The position numbers and the translations under genes were made by a program. Source: Clostridium sp. K13 (lineage in GTDB: Bacteria; Bacillota; Clostridia; Clostridiales; Clostridiaceae). From it: a DNA stretch of 64,000 nucleotides. Below are positions 1 through 8,626 of this stretch, piece by piece. Every line of letters starts with the position of its first letter. Position 1 is the stretch's first letter. The DNA lies in the NCBI RefSeq assembly GCF_019734195.1, contig NZ_JAASHM010000015.1:1-64000 (forward strand). Reading direction: 5' to 3'. Below the pieces are notes generated by a model. It did no database searches. It was given only the letters and a program-made list of their open reading frames with translations, and was not told the DNA's origin.

Positions 1-33
1 CTTGAATATAGGAGTCATACCTTAGCATCATAA
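1..33 (+). CDS. IS3-family transposase OrfB, C-terminal 10 residues (partial)
   Basis: Ten in-frame codons (LEYRSHTLAS) end in TAA at 31-33. The P-V/I-E-Y-R ending is typical of rve-domain IS150-type OrfB proteins. The catalytic DDE core would lie left of the window. Nothing can be said about whether the copy is intact. Confidence 0.55.
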   Translation, partial: LEYRSHTLAS

Positions 34-75
34 TTTTTTATTATTTACCCTGTCTACTTGACGGGGGGCAGTTCA
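1..75 (+). mobile_element. IS3-family insertion sequence, right end only
   Basis: The first codons read L-E-Y-R-S-H-T-L-A-S then TAA at 31-33. That looks like the C-terminus of an IS150-group (IS3 family) orfB transposase. About 17 bases later, 51-75 begins TGTCTACTTGACGG and ends GCAGTTCA, which resembles the right terminal repeat of IS3-family elements (TG...CA ends). The element would run off the left edge, and 75/76 would be its junction with the chromosome just behind the alpha-galactosidase gene. The left end and target duplication are out of view, so the assignment rests on the tail peptide and the terminus. Confidence 0.65.
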
Positions 76-141
76 TATGGTACTATGTTGCTTTTTAAAA
101 TTTTATTTCACTAATAAAAATAATAGCTTTACTTAATCATT

Positions 142-2331
142 TTAGTCAATTTTTCTTAAAGTCCAACTTTTAGCTTGATAATCTCCTGTAAGTTCTCCTA
201 TTTCAAGTCCTATATACATAAGCTCATCTCCACCAAATACCTCTCCTGTTTCAATAACTTCATATAAAGCTTCCTCATTTAATGCTTTTACCTTCAATCT
301 TCCTGGTATTACATTAGGTTCAGCATACTTTTTAACATAACTAACTACTGCCTTTTTCCCATCCTTAGATAAATTCATCCATGCTACTTCATTGCTGTTA
401 AAAGCACTCTTTAATCTATATAAATCTCCAAATTGTACAGTACTTCTAATATTTTTATATAATTCAACTTGTGACTTCACTTCTTCCTTTTCTTCATCTG
501 TCATCTTAGTTATATCTAGTTCATATCCAAAGCTACCTGCCATAGCAACTACCCCTCTTGTATTTAGTGGAGTCATTCTATGAACTTGGTGATTTGGCAC
601 TGCTGAAACGTGACTTCCCATTGCACTTGTTGGATATACCAATGAAGTTCCTTCTTGAATTTTTAATCTTTCAATTGCATCAGTGTCATCACTTGTCCAA
701 GTTTGAGGCATATAATATAACATTCCACCATCAAATCTTCCACCGCCTCCAGAGCAGCTTTCAAATAAAATATTAGGGAAATTAGAAGTTAGATTTTCTA
801 ATATCTTATATAAACCTAACATATATCTATGAGCAACTTCCTTTTGCTTTTTAGCTGGCCATGCTGGTGAACCTATTTCAGTCATATTTCTATTCATATC
901 CCATTTTACATATGATATAGGTGCTGATTTTAATACATCTGTAAGCATCTTAATTACAGCATCACAAACCTCATCTCTAGATAAATCTAATATAAGCTGC
1001 TTTCTTGCTTCTGACCTTAATCTTCCATCAATATGAATACACCAATCAGGATGTTCTTCATATAGTTTACTCTTTGGTGATATCATTTCTGGTTCAAACC
1101 ATAAACCAAACTGCATTCCCATTTCATTAATATCAGTTGCTAATGCATTTAATCCACCTTGTAGCTTTTCTTCATTTACAAACCAATCCCCAAGAGAAGA
1201 ATCATCATTATTTCTTTCTCCAAACCAACCATCATCTAATACAAATAATTCAATTCCAAGCTCACTAGACTCTTTAGCTATATCTTTAATTTTCTCATTA
1301 TTAAAATCAAAATATGTTGCTTCCCAGTTATTTATAAGAATAGGTCTTTCTTTATCTCTATGAGTTCCTCTACATAATCTTTCTCTATATAAATCATGAT
1401 ATATATGAGACATTCCTGTTAATCCGTTAGGTGAATATACCATAACAGCTTCTGGAGTTTGGAATTCTTCTCCTGATTCTAAATTCCAAGTAAAATCAAA
1501 TGGATTTATACCAATTTGAGTTCTTGCATTACTATGCATATCAACTTCTACATTTGCTAAAAAGTTTCCACTATAAACTAAGTTAAATCCATAAACTTCT
1601 CCATTATCCTCATTTGCATCTTTACTTACTAATGCTATAAATGGATTTTGAGCATGGCTACTTGCTCCTCTTCTACTTTCAACACATTGTCCACCATTTC
1701 TTAATGGAGTTCTTATTATATGTCTTTCTCTTGCCCAAGAACCTGATAATTGAATTAAATCAAAATCACTATTTTTAAAATCAACGTTTGCACTTAAAGC
1801 TCTTAATACATCAACGTCTTTTTTACTATCATTTATAATTCTACAGCTTCTTGTTATTGCATCATAATTTTCAAAAACAGTATATGATAATACTACTCTT
1901 ATTCCTGCTAATTCATCTTTTAAAGTTATTTCTAAAGTTTCAGCTTCATCTTCCTTTTCAACATAAGTTGCCGGTAATCCTTGAAGTCCTTTTTTACCTT
2001 TATATATTTCATGACTATAATATCTAAAATCTGTTACCGTTGTTCCATTTTCCAACTTTATTTGAATAGCAGGTGATCTTAAATCAGGGTTCCCGTAACT
2101 TGGATACTCCTGTGAAATTACCTCTAAATGTAGTGCATCAATATTATCTAAGTCTGCTAAAAAACTTCCACAAGGTCTTTTCTTTACTATATAATCTATT
2201 TTATTTGACTTAATTTTTCTTCCCCAATATAAATTAATTAAATGACCAGTTTCTAAAACTCTCATTACATAACTTGTTCTATTTGATTTTATATGAAATA
2301 ACATATTTTCTTTGTTAAATATTATCTCCAT
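142..2331 (-). CDS. alpha-galactosidase, GH36
   Basis: A 729-aa cytoplasmic enzyme (no signal peptide) of the length of tetrameric GH36 alpha-galactosidases. It should release galactose from raffinose, melibiose and related alpha-galactosides. Visible features are the N-terminal beta-supersandwich, then LDDGWFG near residue 360, then KWDMN with the nucleophile Asp at about 478, then ESCSGGGGRFD, then SDDTD with the acid/base Asp at about 548. All key residues are present. An SD (GGAGG) precedes the ATG. It stands alone with no transporter beside it. A cre-like site upstream suggests repression by CcpA. The 3' end lies close to an IS right end, which may have separated it from former neighbours. 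Confidence 0.95.
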   Translation of the reverse strand: MEIIFNKENMLFHIKSNRTSYVMRVLETGHLINLYWGRKIKSNKIDYIVKKRPCGSFLADLDNIDALHLEVISQEYPSYGNPDLRSPAIQIKLENGTTVTDFRYYSHEIYKGKKGLQGLPATYVEKEDEAETLEITLKDELAGIRVVLSYTVFENYDAITRSCRIINDSKKDVDVLRALSANVDFKNSDFDLIQLSGSWARERHIIRTPLRNGGQCVESRRGASSHAQNPFIALVSKDANEDNGEVYGFNLVYSGNFLANVEVDMHSNARTQIGINPFDFTWNLESGEEFQTPEAVMVYSPNGLTGMSHIYHDLYRERLCRGTHRDKERPILINNWEATYFDFNNEKIKDIAKESSELGIELFVLDDGWFGERNNDDSSLGDWFVNEEKLQGGLNALATDINEMGMQFGLWFEPEMISPKSKLYEEHPDWCIHIDGRLRSEARKQLILDLSRDEVCDAVIKMLTDVLKSAPISYVKWDMNRNMTEIGSPAWPAKKQKEVAHRYMLGLYKILENLTSNFPNILFESCSGGGGRFDGGMLYYMPQTWTSDDTDAIERLKIQEGTSLVYPTSAMGSHVSAVPNHQVHRMTPLNTRGVVAMAGSFGYELDITKMTDEEKEEVKSQVELYKNIRSTVQFGDLYRLKSAFNSNEVAWMNLSKDGKKAVVSYVKKYAEPNVIPGRLKVKALNEEALYEVIETGEVFGGDELMYIGLEIGELTGDYQAKSWTLRKID

Positions 2332-2363
2332 ACTATCCTCCCAATGAATATACTTTTAATTTT

Positions 2364-2377
2364 AAATAACGTTTTCA
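2364..2377 (-). promoter_or_regulatory. cre-like CcpA site upstream of the alpha-galactosidase
   Basis: On the minus strand the sequence is TGAAAACGTTATTT, matching 12 of 14 positions of the cre consensus TGWAANCGNTNWCA. It lies about 35-45 bases before the ATG and just downstream of a TATAAT-like hexamer (2390-2395), a position typical of carbon catabolite repression. Confidence 0.5.
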
Positions 2378-2457
2378 CAGTATACATTTATTATACCTTA
2401 TCCAATTTTAAAAACTATGACTATTTGTTATTAATACATGTCTAAATGTTGCATAAT

Positions 2458-2513
2458 AAAAAAAACAAACAATATTAAACTATGTATAATACAAGTTTAA
2501 TGTTGTTTGTTTT
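2458..2513 (-). terminator. terminator of the DedA gene
   Basis: Arms 2462-2481 and 2494-2513 pair almost perfectly (AAACAAACAA against TTGTTTGTTT). On the minus strand the hairpin is followed by a run of T (A-run 2458-2465 on the plus strand), directly after the stop at 2516. Confidence 0.8.
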
Positions 2514-2515
2514 AA

Positions 2516-3115
2516 TTATATATTTAAAAAACATCTAACTATTTTTTTTAATAAATATATAATACCTATAGCAATTATTAATATTAAAAATCCTAAAATT
2601 AAATATCTTCCTATATACTTACCAACACTATTCCAATTAGCACCTAAACTTTTACCTAAAACTATAAATATAGTTATCCAAATAAAAGCTCCTAAATATG
2701 CATTAATAGCAAATTTTTTATATGATAAATTTGTAATACCTGCAGTATAACCTGTAATATGTCTAATACCCGGTATAAAGTATGTAACTATTAAAAATTT
2801 ATTTCCATATTTATCAAACCATTTATCAACTTTTTCTAACTTTTCTGGTCCTAAATGAATATATTGTCCATATTTATTAAAAAATTTAACTCCTACCTTT
2901 TTTCCAATTAAATAAGATAAAGTCACTCCAGATATTACTCCTAAACTTGATACAATAATACATAAAGTTAAATTTAATTTTCCTTGAAAAACAACAAACC
3001 CACAATAACTCATTAAAATTTCTCCTGGCAGTGGCAGTGCTAATAATTCAAAAAATAATGATATAAAAAGGATTATATATCCATACTTATCTAATAATAA
3101 TGTTATACTTCCCAT
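2516..3115 (-). CDS. DedA/VTT family integral membrane protein
   Basis: A 199-aa membrane protein with a re-entrant N-terminal segment, a G-x-x-x-G-x-x-x-S-Y-x-x-G-x-x-x-G motif region (GVISGVTLSYLIGKKVG) and a family signature near residue 113 (PGIRHITGYTAGI). These mark the DedA/SNARE-associated (VTT) family, whose members act as lipid scramblases or flippases and support envelope homeostasis. About five hydrophobic segments are visible and the C-terminus is basic. The start is ATG with an AAGGAGT SD. It is monocistronic, with its own terminator and no clue to its lipid substrate. Confidence 0.9.
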   Translation of the reverse strand: MGSITLLLDKYGYIILFISLFFELLALPLPGEILMSYCGFVVFQGKLNLTLCIIVSSLGVISGVTLSYLIGKKVGVKFFNKYGQYIHLGPEKLEKVDKWFDKYGNKFLIVTYFIPGIRHITGYTAGITNLSYKKFAINAYLGAFIWITIFIVLGKSLGANWNSVGKYIGRYLILGFLILIIAIGIIYLLKKIVRCFLNI

Positions 3116-3186
3116 ATTCTACTCCTTAATTATTCTATTATTTCTCAATTCCCTTTTATACTCTCACTATTTTTAATAAATTATAC

Positions 3187-3215
3187 AAAAAAAATGACAA
3201 GCTTATACTTGTCAT
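3187..3215 (-). terminator. terminator of the nitroreductase gene
   Basis: Arms ATGACAAG (3194-3201) and CTTGTCAT (3208-3215) flank a 6-base loop. On the minus strand a T-run follows (A-run 3187-3194). Confidence 0.75.
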
Positions 3216-3241
3216 CTTTCCTAAGAAATCTTAAATTGATC

Positions 3242-3787
3242 TTATCTTATAATTAAACTTCTTCCTTGAATTCTTTTCGGTACTACACTTTCCTTCTCTA
3301 TATATCCAATCGATGCACATCCTATAACTTCAAATCCTGATGGTATATGACATCTATAAAGTATTTTTCTTACTTCATAAGAATTACAAGTATCACCTAA
3401 TTGATTTATCCAGCATGACCCCAAACCTAAGGATGTTGCTGCTAAAAATATATTTTCAAGACCGGCTGAACCATCAGTATAAAAATATTTGTAATCTTTC
3501 TTAGCAGTTACTATTATAAGAGTTGGTGCATTGTAATAAAAATTATAATTTTCATTAAATCCTCTTTCATCTTCTCTTTGTCTAAACACACTTTTTACTG
3601 CTTCATTTAATTCTTGTAATACCTCTCTATTTTGAATAGCTGTATAATAACAACCTTGACTATTCATACCACTTGGTCCAGATAAAGCACACTCTAAAAT
3701 TTCATTTAATTCTTCATTAGATACTTGCTTTTCCTTATAAGCCCTACAACTTCTTCTAGATTTAATATTATTTATAACCTCATTCAT
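3242..3787 (-). CDS. nitroreductase-family flavoprotein
   Basis: A 181-aa protein of the FMN-dependent nitroreductase family, a normal length. The N-terminal R-R-S-C-R-A-Y motif (residues 11-17) is the FMN phosphate-binding segment. PSGMNSQG near residue 39 and the GLGSCWINQL segment near residue 122 are the usual FMN/dimer-interface regions. It would use NAD(P)H to reduce nitro, quinone or enone substrates in the cytoplasm, and the substrate cannot be predicted. The start is ATG after a strong SD (AGGAGGGG). It is monocistronic between two unrelated genes. Confidence 0.9.
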   Translation of the reverse strand: MNEVINNIKSRRSCRAYKEKQVSNEELNEILECALSGPSGMNSQGCYYTAIQNREVLQELNEAVKSVFRQREDERGFNENYNFYYNAPTLIIVTAKKDYKYFYTDGSAGLENIFLAATSLGLGSCWINQLGDTCNSYEVRKILYRCHIPSGFEVIGCASIGYIEKESVVPKRIQGRSLIIR

Positions 3788-3885
3788 TCAAAACCCCTCC
3801 TATTCTAACTTTTATTTTATACTAAATTTATATATCTATATAACTTAGTATTATTCATAATTTATTTAATTAATAATAGTTTTCT

Positions 3886-4902
3886 TTACATAAATAATCT
3901 TATTATTTCTCCTTCATTTTTATATACCCAATCACAAAGTTTTACTGCTTTTATTATTTGCTCTTTAAGTATATCACTAGCAGAAATAAAACTATTACTA
4001 ATACCATCATTATATCTAACAAGAAAATGTACAATTACATCTAATCTTCTAAGCATTATTAGATATGGAAGTATTTTTATTTCATCAATTGTAAGATTTA
4101 TATATTCCTTATATCCTATAATAAAACTATTCATATTTTTAAATTTAAATTCATCATTATAATCGTTCGCAATAGCTTCAGATAAACATATAGCTAAATC
4201 CATTGCCCTTAAATCTTTAGCAACAAACTCAAAATCTAAAACAGCAGATATATTATTATTTTCATCCTCTAATACATTAGATGCATTAATATCTCCATGA
4301 ATAAGCTGATGTGGTAAGTTTCTTAATATTGGAATAACATTCTGAAACCCTTCAAAATATTTTTTTAACTCTATAAGCTCTTTTTCTTCATTTTTAAATT
4401 CCTCTGGAGGATTAATGCAAAATTCTATAACTTTATTCAATGGACATTTCGGGTATGATTTTTCTAATTCATAACATGATGCGTATATTGGTTCTATTTC
4501 TATATCAATTTTAGCTAATTCATTTGTTATTTCTCCTACTACCTTACCCAAACTATAAAACTGATTAATACTTTCTAACTTTGGATTTTTTCCATTAATC
4601 ATATCAGATATAGAAATTAACTTTCCATCACTACTTGCCCCTATAGTTTTTCCATTTAAATTAACCTTAGGCTCTGGAATATTAAAAGATAAATTTCTCT
4701 TCTTCAAAGCTTTTAAAATACAATGCTCATAATTAACTTTTTCTATTTCATTATGGCTTTCATATATTCTTAAAATATACTCTTTCTTATCTACTACTAA
4801 AAATTTAGTGGTATTATTCATACCACTAGATCCTTCTTTAATATAATAATTTTTACTATTAAAATATTGTTTTACTATATTATCGACATACAACTGCTCC
4901 AC
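3886..4902 (-). CDS. APH/choline kinase-fold phosphotransferase
   Basis: A 338-aa soluble protein of the aminoglycoside phosphotransferase fold. The catalytic loop H-G-D-I-N-A-S-N is near residue 200 and the metal-binding L-D-F-E-F about 15 residues later. The layout resembles the ThrB2/YtpT-like and CotS/homoserine-kinase branch more than true antibiotic-resistance enzymes. The substrate is unknown. It follows the Dabb gene by 12 bases and is probably co-transcribed with it. No dedicated terminator is obvious downstream. Resistance activity should not be assumed from the fold alone. Confidence 0.75.
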   Translation of the reverse strand: MEQLYVDNIVKQYFNSKNYYIKEGSSGMNNTTKFLVVDKKEYILRIYESHNEIEKVNYEHCILKALKKRNLSFNIPEPKVNLNGKTIGASSDGKLISISDMINGKNPKLESINQFYSLGKVVGEITNELAKIDIEIEPIYASCYELEKSYPKCPLNKVIEFCINPPEEFKNEEKELIELKKYFEGFQNVIPILRNLPHQLIHGDINASNVLEDENNNISAVLDFEFVAKDLRAMDLAICLSEAIANDYNDEFKFKNMNSFIIGYKEYINLTIDEIKILPYLIMLRRLDVIVHFLVRYNDGISNSFISASDILKEQIIKAVKLCDWVYKNEGEIIRLFM

Positions 4903-4914
4903 TAATGCACCCCT

Positions 4915-5205
4915 CTATATTTCGTAATCCATACACATTCTATTACAAGTTACACTTCTTACAAATGTTGCAACTTTAACGTGCTCTTCATGAACTTGAT
5001 AATTATTTAATGCTTCAACATTTTCAAAAGTGCTATTTAACATTATATCTGCATTACTTCCTGCTACTGGTTTAGTTATAACTTCTATTTCAACTATTCC
5101 TGGTATTTTATTTTTTAATCCTTCAAGACCATTTTTTATTTGTAATTTATCTTCTTCACTACCTTTACCCTCTTGAAAATTCCATAAAATTATATGTTTA
5201 ATCAT
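4915..5205 (-). CDS. Dabb (stress-responsive A/B barrel) family protein
   Basis: A 96-aa protein starting MIKHIILWNF, the first strand typical of Dabb-domain proteins. It has a central helix and a conserved late segment (YQVHEEHVKVATFV). Dabb proteins are small dimeric ferredoxin-like barrels. Some are cyclases or stress proteins, but most have no assigned reaction. The start is ATG with an AGGAG SD. It is the first gene of a two-gene unit with the kinase-fold protein. Confidence 0.85.
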   Translation of the reverse strand: MIKHIILWNFQEGKGSEEDKLQIKNGLEGLKNKIPGIVEIEVITKPVAGSNADIMLNSTFENVEALNNYQVHEEHVKVATFVRSVTCNRMCMDYEI

Positions 5206-5316
5206 TTTTTCCTCTCCTTTTTAAATAATTTATATCTTAATTATAACAATAGTAAATCCAATAGGGTACTAAAATAATATTTCATTATTTAAAATTATAT
5301 ATTATAAGTAGAGTAT

Positions 5317-5406
5317 ATGATGACTTTTATTCCAAGAATGTTAGCCTTAATCAAGCCAGAAAATATTAAACAAGTAAAAAGTATTATGATGAATCACAAA
5401 GCTTAA
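5317..5406 (+). pseudogene. 29-codon frame, possible relic with PII-like start
   Basis: The plus-strand frame begins with two ATGs (5317, 5320) and stops TAA at 5404-5406. It reads MMTFIPRMLALIKPENIKQV and then nine more residues. The segment ALIKPENIKQVKSIM resembles the first strand and helix of GlnB/PII-type proteins, but nothing follows it. The SD is weak. It may be a decayed fragment or chance. Confidence 0.2.
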
Positions 5407-5427
5407 GTAGTAAAACAATATTATATA

Positions 5428-5460
5428 AAAGAACTAGGACTATGCACATCCTAGTTCTTT
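5428..5460. terminator. bidirectional hairpin terminator behind feoB
   Basis: Arms AAAGAACTAGGA (5428-5439) and TCCTAGTTCTTT (5449-5460) pair perfectly over 12 bp. They lie just after the feoB stop at 5478. Confidence 0.8.
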
Positions 5461-5477
5461 CATATTAAATTTAATTT

Positions 5478-7628
5478 TTATGCCAAACCTAAAAGCCTTA
5501 TAACACTAGTGAAAATAAAACAAATTACTATTCCCATTACTGTTGGAACTAAAAATGATACTGCTGTCCATTTCCAACTCTGTGTTTCCTTTTTTATTGT
5601 TAAACATGTTGTACTACAAGGCCAATGCATAAGTGAAAATAGCATTACACATACTGCAGTAAGCCATGTCCATCCATTTGCTACAAGTAAATTTCTTAAC
5701 TCTATAAAACTTTCTAACTCTAACATACTTCCTGTTGCCATATAACTCATAATTATTATTGGAACTACAATCTCATTAGCTGGAAAACCTAGTATAAATG
5801 CCATTAATATATATCCATCTAATCCTATTGCTTGAGCAAATGGATTTAAGAAGTTAGCACAATGAGTTAATAAACTCAAATCTCCTACAGTTACATTAGC
5901 CATAATCCAAATAACTATACCTGCTGGAGCTGCAACACTTATAGCTCTTCCAAGAACAAATAATGTTCTATCAAAAATAGATCTAACTATCACTTTTCCT
6001 ATTTGTGGTTTTCTATAAGGTGGTAACTCTAAGGTAAATGATGATGGAACACCTTTAAGAATAGTTTTTGAAAGAACTTTTGATATAAATAGAGTCATTA
6101 AAACGCCTAAAATAATTACTCCTACTAACAAAGCTGTTGATAATACAGCTTTAAAAGGACCTATAAACATCCCTGCAAAAAACATTGTTATTATTGCTAT
6201 TAAAGTAGGAAACCTACCATTACAAGGTACAAAGTTATTTGTAATAATTGCTATTAATCTTTCCCTTGGTGAGTCTATTATCCTACATCCAATTATACCA
6301 GCTGCATTACATCCGAATCCCATACACATAGTAAGAGCTTGCTTTCCACATGCACATGATTTTTTAAAGAAATTATCTAGATTGAATGCTATTCTTGGCA
6401 AATATCCTAAATCCTCAAGTAACGTAAATAACGGGAAGAATATTGCCATTGGAGGTAACATAACAGCTACTACCCAGGCTAAGGTTTTATACATACCTTG
6501 AACCAAAATACCTTCAACCCACCATGGTGCTCCAATCCAAATAAAGAATTCCGTTAATCTATCTTGTATCCAAAATAACCCATCAGATAAAAGTTGTGAA
6601 GGATAATTTGCTCCAGTTATTGTTAACCAAAAAACAATACCTAAAAGCAATATCATTATTGGTATCCCAAATCTCTTTGATGTTAATATTTTATCTATCT
6701 TTCTGTCAGTAGAATTATACTCTTCTTTTCTAAATGAAGTTACACTTTTACTTATCTTCTCTGATTTCTTAACTATAACTGAAACTATTTCATCTCTAAG
6801 GGTTTCATGATTTATTCCATTAGTATTTAAGTATTTTTTTCCCTCTTCAATAACTTGAATTACCTCTTTATTATTAGTTATATCAAATCCTAAATATTTA
6901 TTTATAGAGTTTAATAATGAAGTATCATTTTCTAATAATTTTAATGCAAGCCATCTTGAATTTATTTTATCTTTAAGTATTTTAGTAATAGTAGGTTCTA
7001 TTATTTTAATAGCATTTTCAATTTTTTCGTCATATTTAATTTTAATTGGATTCGGCATAGTTTTATTAAAAGTAACGTTATATACTGAATCCATTAATTC
7101 ATTTAAACCTTCTCCTAAACTAGCACTAGTTCCAACGGTTGGTACACCTAATAATAATGATAATTTTATTAAATCAACTGTAATTCCCTTTCTTTTAGCT
7201 TCATCCATAAGATTAACACAAACAATAACCTTATTAGTTATTTCTATAGTTTGAAGTACTAAATTTAAATTTCTCTCTAAACAAGTAGCATCTACAACAA
7301 TTACAGTTGCATCAGGATTTCCAAAGCATATGAAATCTCTTGCAACTTCTTCCTCCTCAGAATTCGCCATTAGTGAATAGGTACCTGGAATATCAACTAA
7401 TATAAAATCCTTATTATTATGCTGATATTTACCTGTAGCATTGCTTACTGTTTTTCCTGGCCAGTTTCCTGTATGCTGTTTTAATCCTGTTAAATTATTA
7501 AACACAGTACTTTTACCAACATTAGGATTTCCCCCAAGTGCAATTATTTTTTCATCTTCAGAGTCTTTCATTATTTTTAAACTTTCATCCATTGCATGAG
7601 TTCCTGTTGATTGCTTTGTTAAACCCAT
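5478..7628 (-). CDS. feoB: ferrous iron transporter FeoB
   Basis: A 716-aa Fe(II) permease of the cytoplasmic membrane. The N-terminal G domain shows G1 (GGNPNVGKST, residues ~32-41), G3 (DIPGTYS) and G4 (NLMDE). The middle helical domain is followed by two Gate modules and a FeoB C-terminal segment, with about eight or more membrane spans and CGKQALTMCMGFGCN carrying conserved cysteines. The length is normal. The start is ATG with a GGAGGAAT SD. It lies 72 bases after feoA and forms the usual feoAB operon. The divergent DtxR-type gene suggests metal-dependent repression. Confidence 0.97.
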   Translation of the reverse strand: MGLTKQSTGTHAMDESLKIMKDSEDEKIIALGGNPNVGKSTVFNNLTGLKQHTGNWPGKTVSNATGKYQHNNKDFILVDIPGTYSLMANSEEEEVARDFICFGNPDATVIVVDATCLERNLNLVLQTIEITNKVIVCVNLMDEAKRKGITVDLIKLSLLLGVPTVGTSASLGEGLNELMDSVYNVTFNKTMPNPIKIKYDEKIENAIKIIEPTITKILKDKINSRWLALKLLENDTSLLNSINKYLGFDITNNKEVIQVIEEGKKYLNTNGINHETLRDEIVSVIVKKSEKISKSVTSFRKEEYNSTDRKIDKILTSKRFGIPIMILLLGIVFWLTITGANYPSQLLSDGLFWIQDRLTEFFIWIGAPWWVEGILVQGMYKTLAWVVAVMLPPMAIFFPLFTLLEDLGYLPRIAFNLDNFFKKSCACGKQALTMCMGFGCNAAGIIGCRIIDSPRERLIAIITNNFVPCNGRFPTLIAIITMFFAGMFIGPFKAVLSTALLVGVIILGVLMTLFISKVLSKTILKGVPSSFTLELPPYRKPQIGKVIVRSIFDRTLFVLGRAISVAAPAGIVIWIMANVTVGDLSLLTHCANFLNPFAQAIGLDGYILMAFILGFPANEIVVPIIIMSYMATGSMLELESFIELRNLLVANGWTWLTAVCVMLFSLMHWPCSTTCLTIKKETQSWKWTAVSFLVPTVMGIVICFIFTSVIRLLGLA

Positions 7629-7700
7629 ATTTATTCCTCCAATAAAAATTTATTAAAATAGTAATTTAATTTACTTTTTATAAATATCCATAAAATAAAG

Positions 7701-7949
7701 CTATATTTTTTCAACTAAAATTTGTGACGCATCTTCTGATCTTAATGCAATTACAGCACCACGTATAAAGTAAGCTATTGGATCACCTGAAGGACTTTGC
7801 TCAAGTGCCATTACTTCAGTACCTGCTATTAACCCAAGATCTAAAAGTCTTCTTCTTATAGGTCCATGAGCAATAAGTGAATTAACCTTACATTTATCTC
7901 CTAACAGTAAGTTACTTAATGGCATAATATCATTTAATTGTTTTTCCAT
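7701..7949 (-). CDS. feoA: ferrous iron transport protein FeoA
   Basis: An 82-aa SH3-like protein containing LGLIAGTEVMALEQSPSGDP, the FeoA core. It assists FeoB in Fe(II) import. It is the first gene of feoAB. The leader contains an A-rich 8-base tandem repeat just upstream of the AAAGGGG SD, so the distance between promoter and SD could vary by slippage. Confidence 0.95.
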   Translation of the reverse strand: MEKQLNDIMPLSNLLLGDKCKVNSLIAHGPIRRRLLDLGLIAGTEVMALEQSPSGDPIAYFIRGAVIALRSEDASQILVEKI

Positions 7950-7967
7950 TTTAACAATCCCCTTTTT

Positions 7968-7990
7968 GTTTTTTTGTTTTTTTGTTTTTT
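7968..7990. repeat. GTTTTTTT tandem repeat in the feoA leader
   Basis: Three consecutive units are present: GTTTTTTT, GTTTTTTT and GTTTTTT. On the feoA strand this is (CAAAAAAA)n between promoter and SD. Such tracts are prone to slipped-strand change. Confidence 0.7.
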
Positions 7991-8014
7991 AATTCTAGTG
8001 AAAAAATCTTTCCC

Positions 8015-8050
8015 TAGTCTAACATATGCGCATAAATATTAATTAGACAC
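8015..8050. promoter_or_regulatory. candidate metal-regulator operator between feoA and the DtxR-type gene
   Basis: Arms GTCTAA (8017-8022) and TTAGAC (8043-8048) form an inverted repeat around the palindrome TATGCGCATA (8025-8034). It lies in the shared promoter region of feoAB and the divergent regulator. The assignment is by position. The halves loosely recall the TTAG/CTAA halves of DtxR-type boxes. Confidence 0.3.
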
Positions 8051-8084
8051 GATTTTTGTAAAAATTTGTATTATTATTGTTGAG

Positions 8085-8570
8085 GTGATTTTTATAAACA
8101 AAGATTTTCATACAGTTAAAGGCTATGAAATGATAAATGCCGCTAATAAATTACTAACCCCTTCTATGGAGGATTACTTAGAAATGATTTATAGATGTAG
8201 TTTAGAAAATACATACATAAGATTAAATCAAGTTGCACAAATGTTAAATGTTAGAGATTCTTCCGCATCTAAAATGATGCAAAAACTTGGAAACTTATCA
8301 TTAATAAAATATCAAAAATATGGATTAATATCATTAACTGATAAAGGTCTTGAAATTGGTGCTTTCTTATATAAAAGACATAATATAATTGAAAAATTTT
8401 TAAAGAACTTAAGTCAAAAAAATGATGTACTAATAGAAACTGAATTAATAGAACATGTAATTAAGGCGGATACTGTTGAAGACTTAAGAATTTTTAATGA
8501 GTTTTTAAAAAAAAATCCTAATGTTTTAAAACAATATTTAGAATTTAAGAATAAAATAAAAAACTCCTAA
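8085..8570 (+). CDS. DtxR/MntR-family metal-dependent regulator
   Basis: A winged-helix regulator with LTPSMEDYLEMIYRCS, the typical first helix of MntR/DtxR proteins, then a DNA-recognition segment (VRDSSASKMMQKLGNLSLI) and a dimerisation/metal domain with H and E ligands. Family members repress metal-uptake genes when Fe(II) or Mn(II) is bound, and its divergence from feoAB fits this. The start is uncertain. The SD (GAGGTGA, 8082-8088) overlaps the GTG at 8085, so the first workable codons are a non-standard ATA at 8094 or ATG at 8130 (146 aa). Homologues start close to the ATG at 8130. Confidence 0.85.
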   Translation: MIFINKDFHTVKGYEMINAANKLLTPSMEDYLEMIYRCSLENTYIRLNQVAQMLNVRDSSASKMMQKLGNLSLIKYQKYGLISLTDKGLEIGAFLYKRHNIIEKFLKNLSQKNDVLIETELIEHVIKADTVEDLRIFNEFLKKNPNVLKQYLEFKNKIKNS

Positions 8571-8587
8571 ATTTTATTTATTAATCA

Positions 8588-8625
8588 AAAAAATAGATGC
8601 CCAAACCTCTTGGCATCTATTTTTT
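8588..8625. terminator. bidirectional terminator between the DtxR-type gene and larE
   Basis: AAAAATAGATGCC pairs with GGCATCTATTTTT around a 10-base loop, with A and T runs on both sides. It serves the converging genes. Confidence 0.85.
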
Positions 8626-8626
8626 A

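Noticed and set aside
3886-4902. Aminoglycoside resistance gene
   Set aside because: Only the general kinase fold and its HGD/DFE motifs are visible. It pairs with a Dabb gene and resembles non-resistance kinases.
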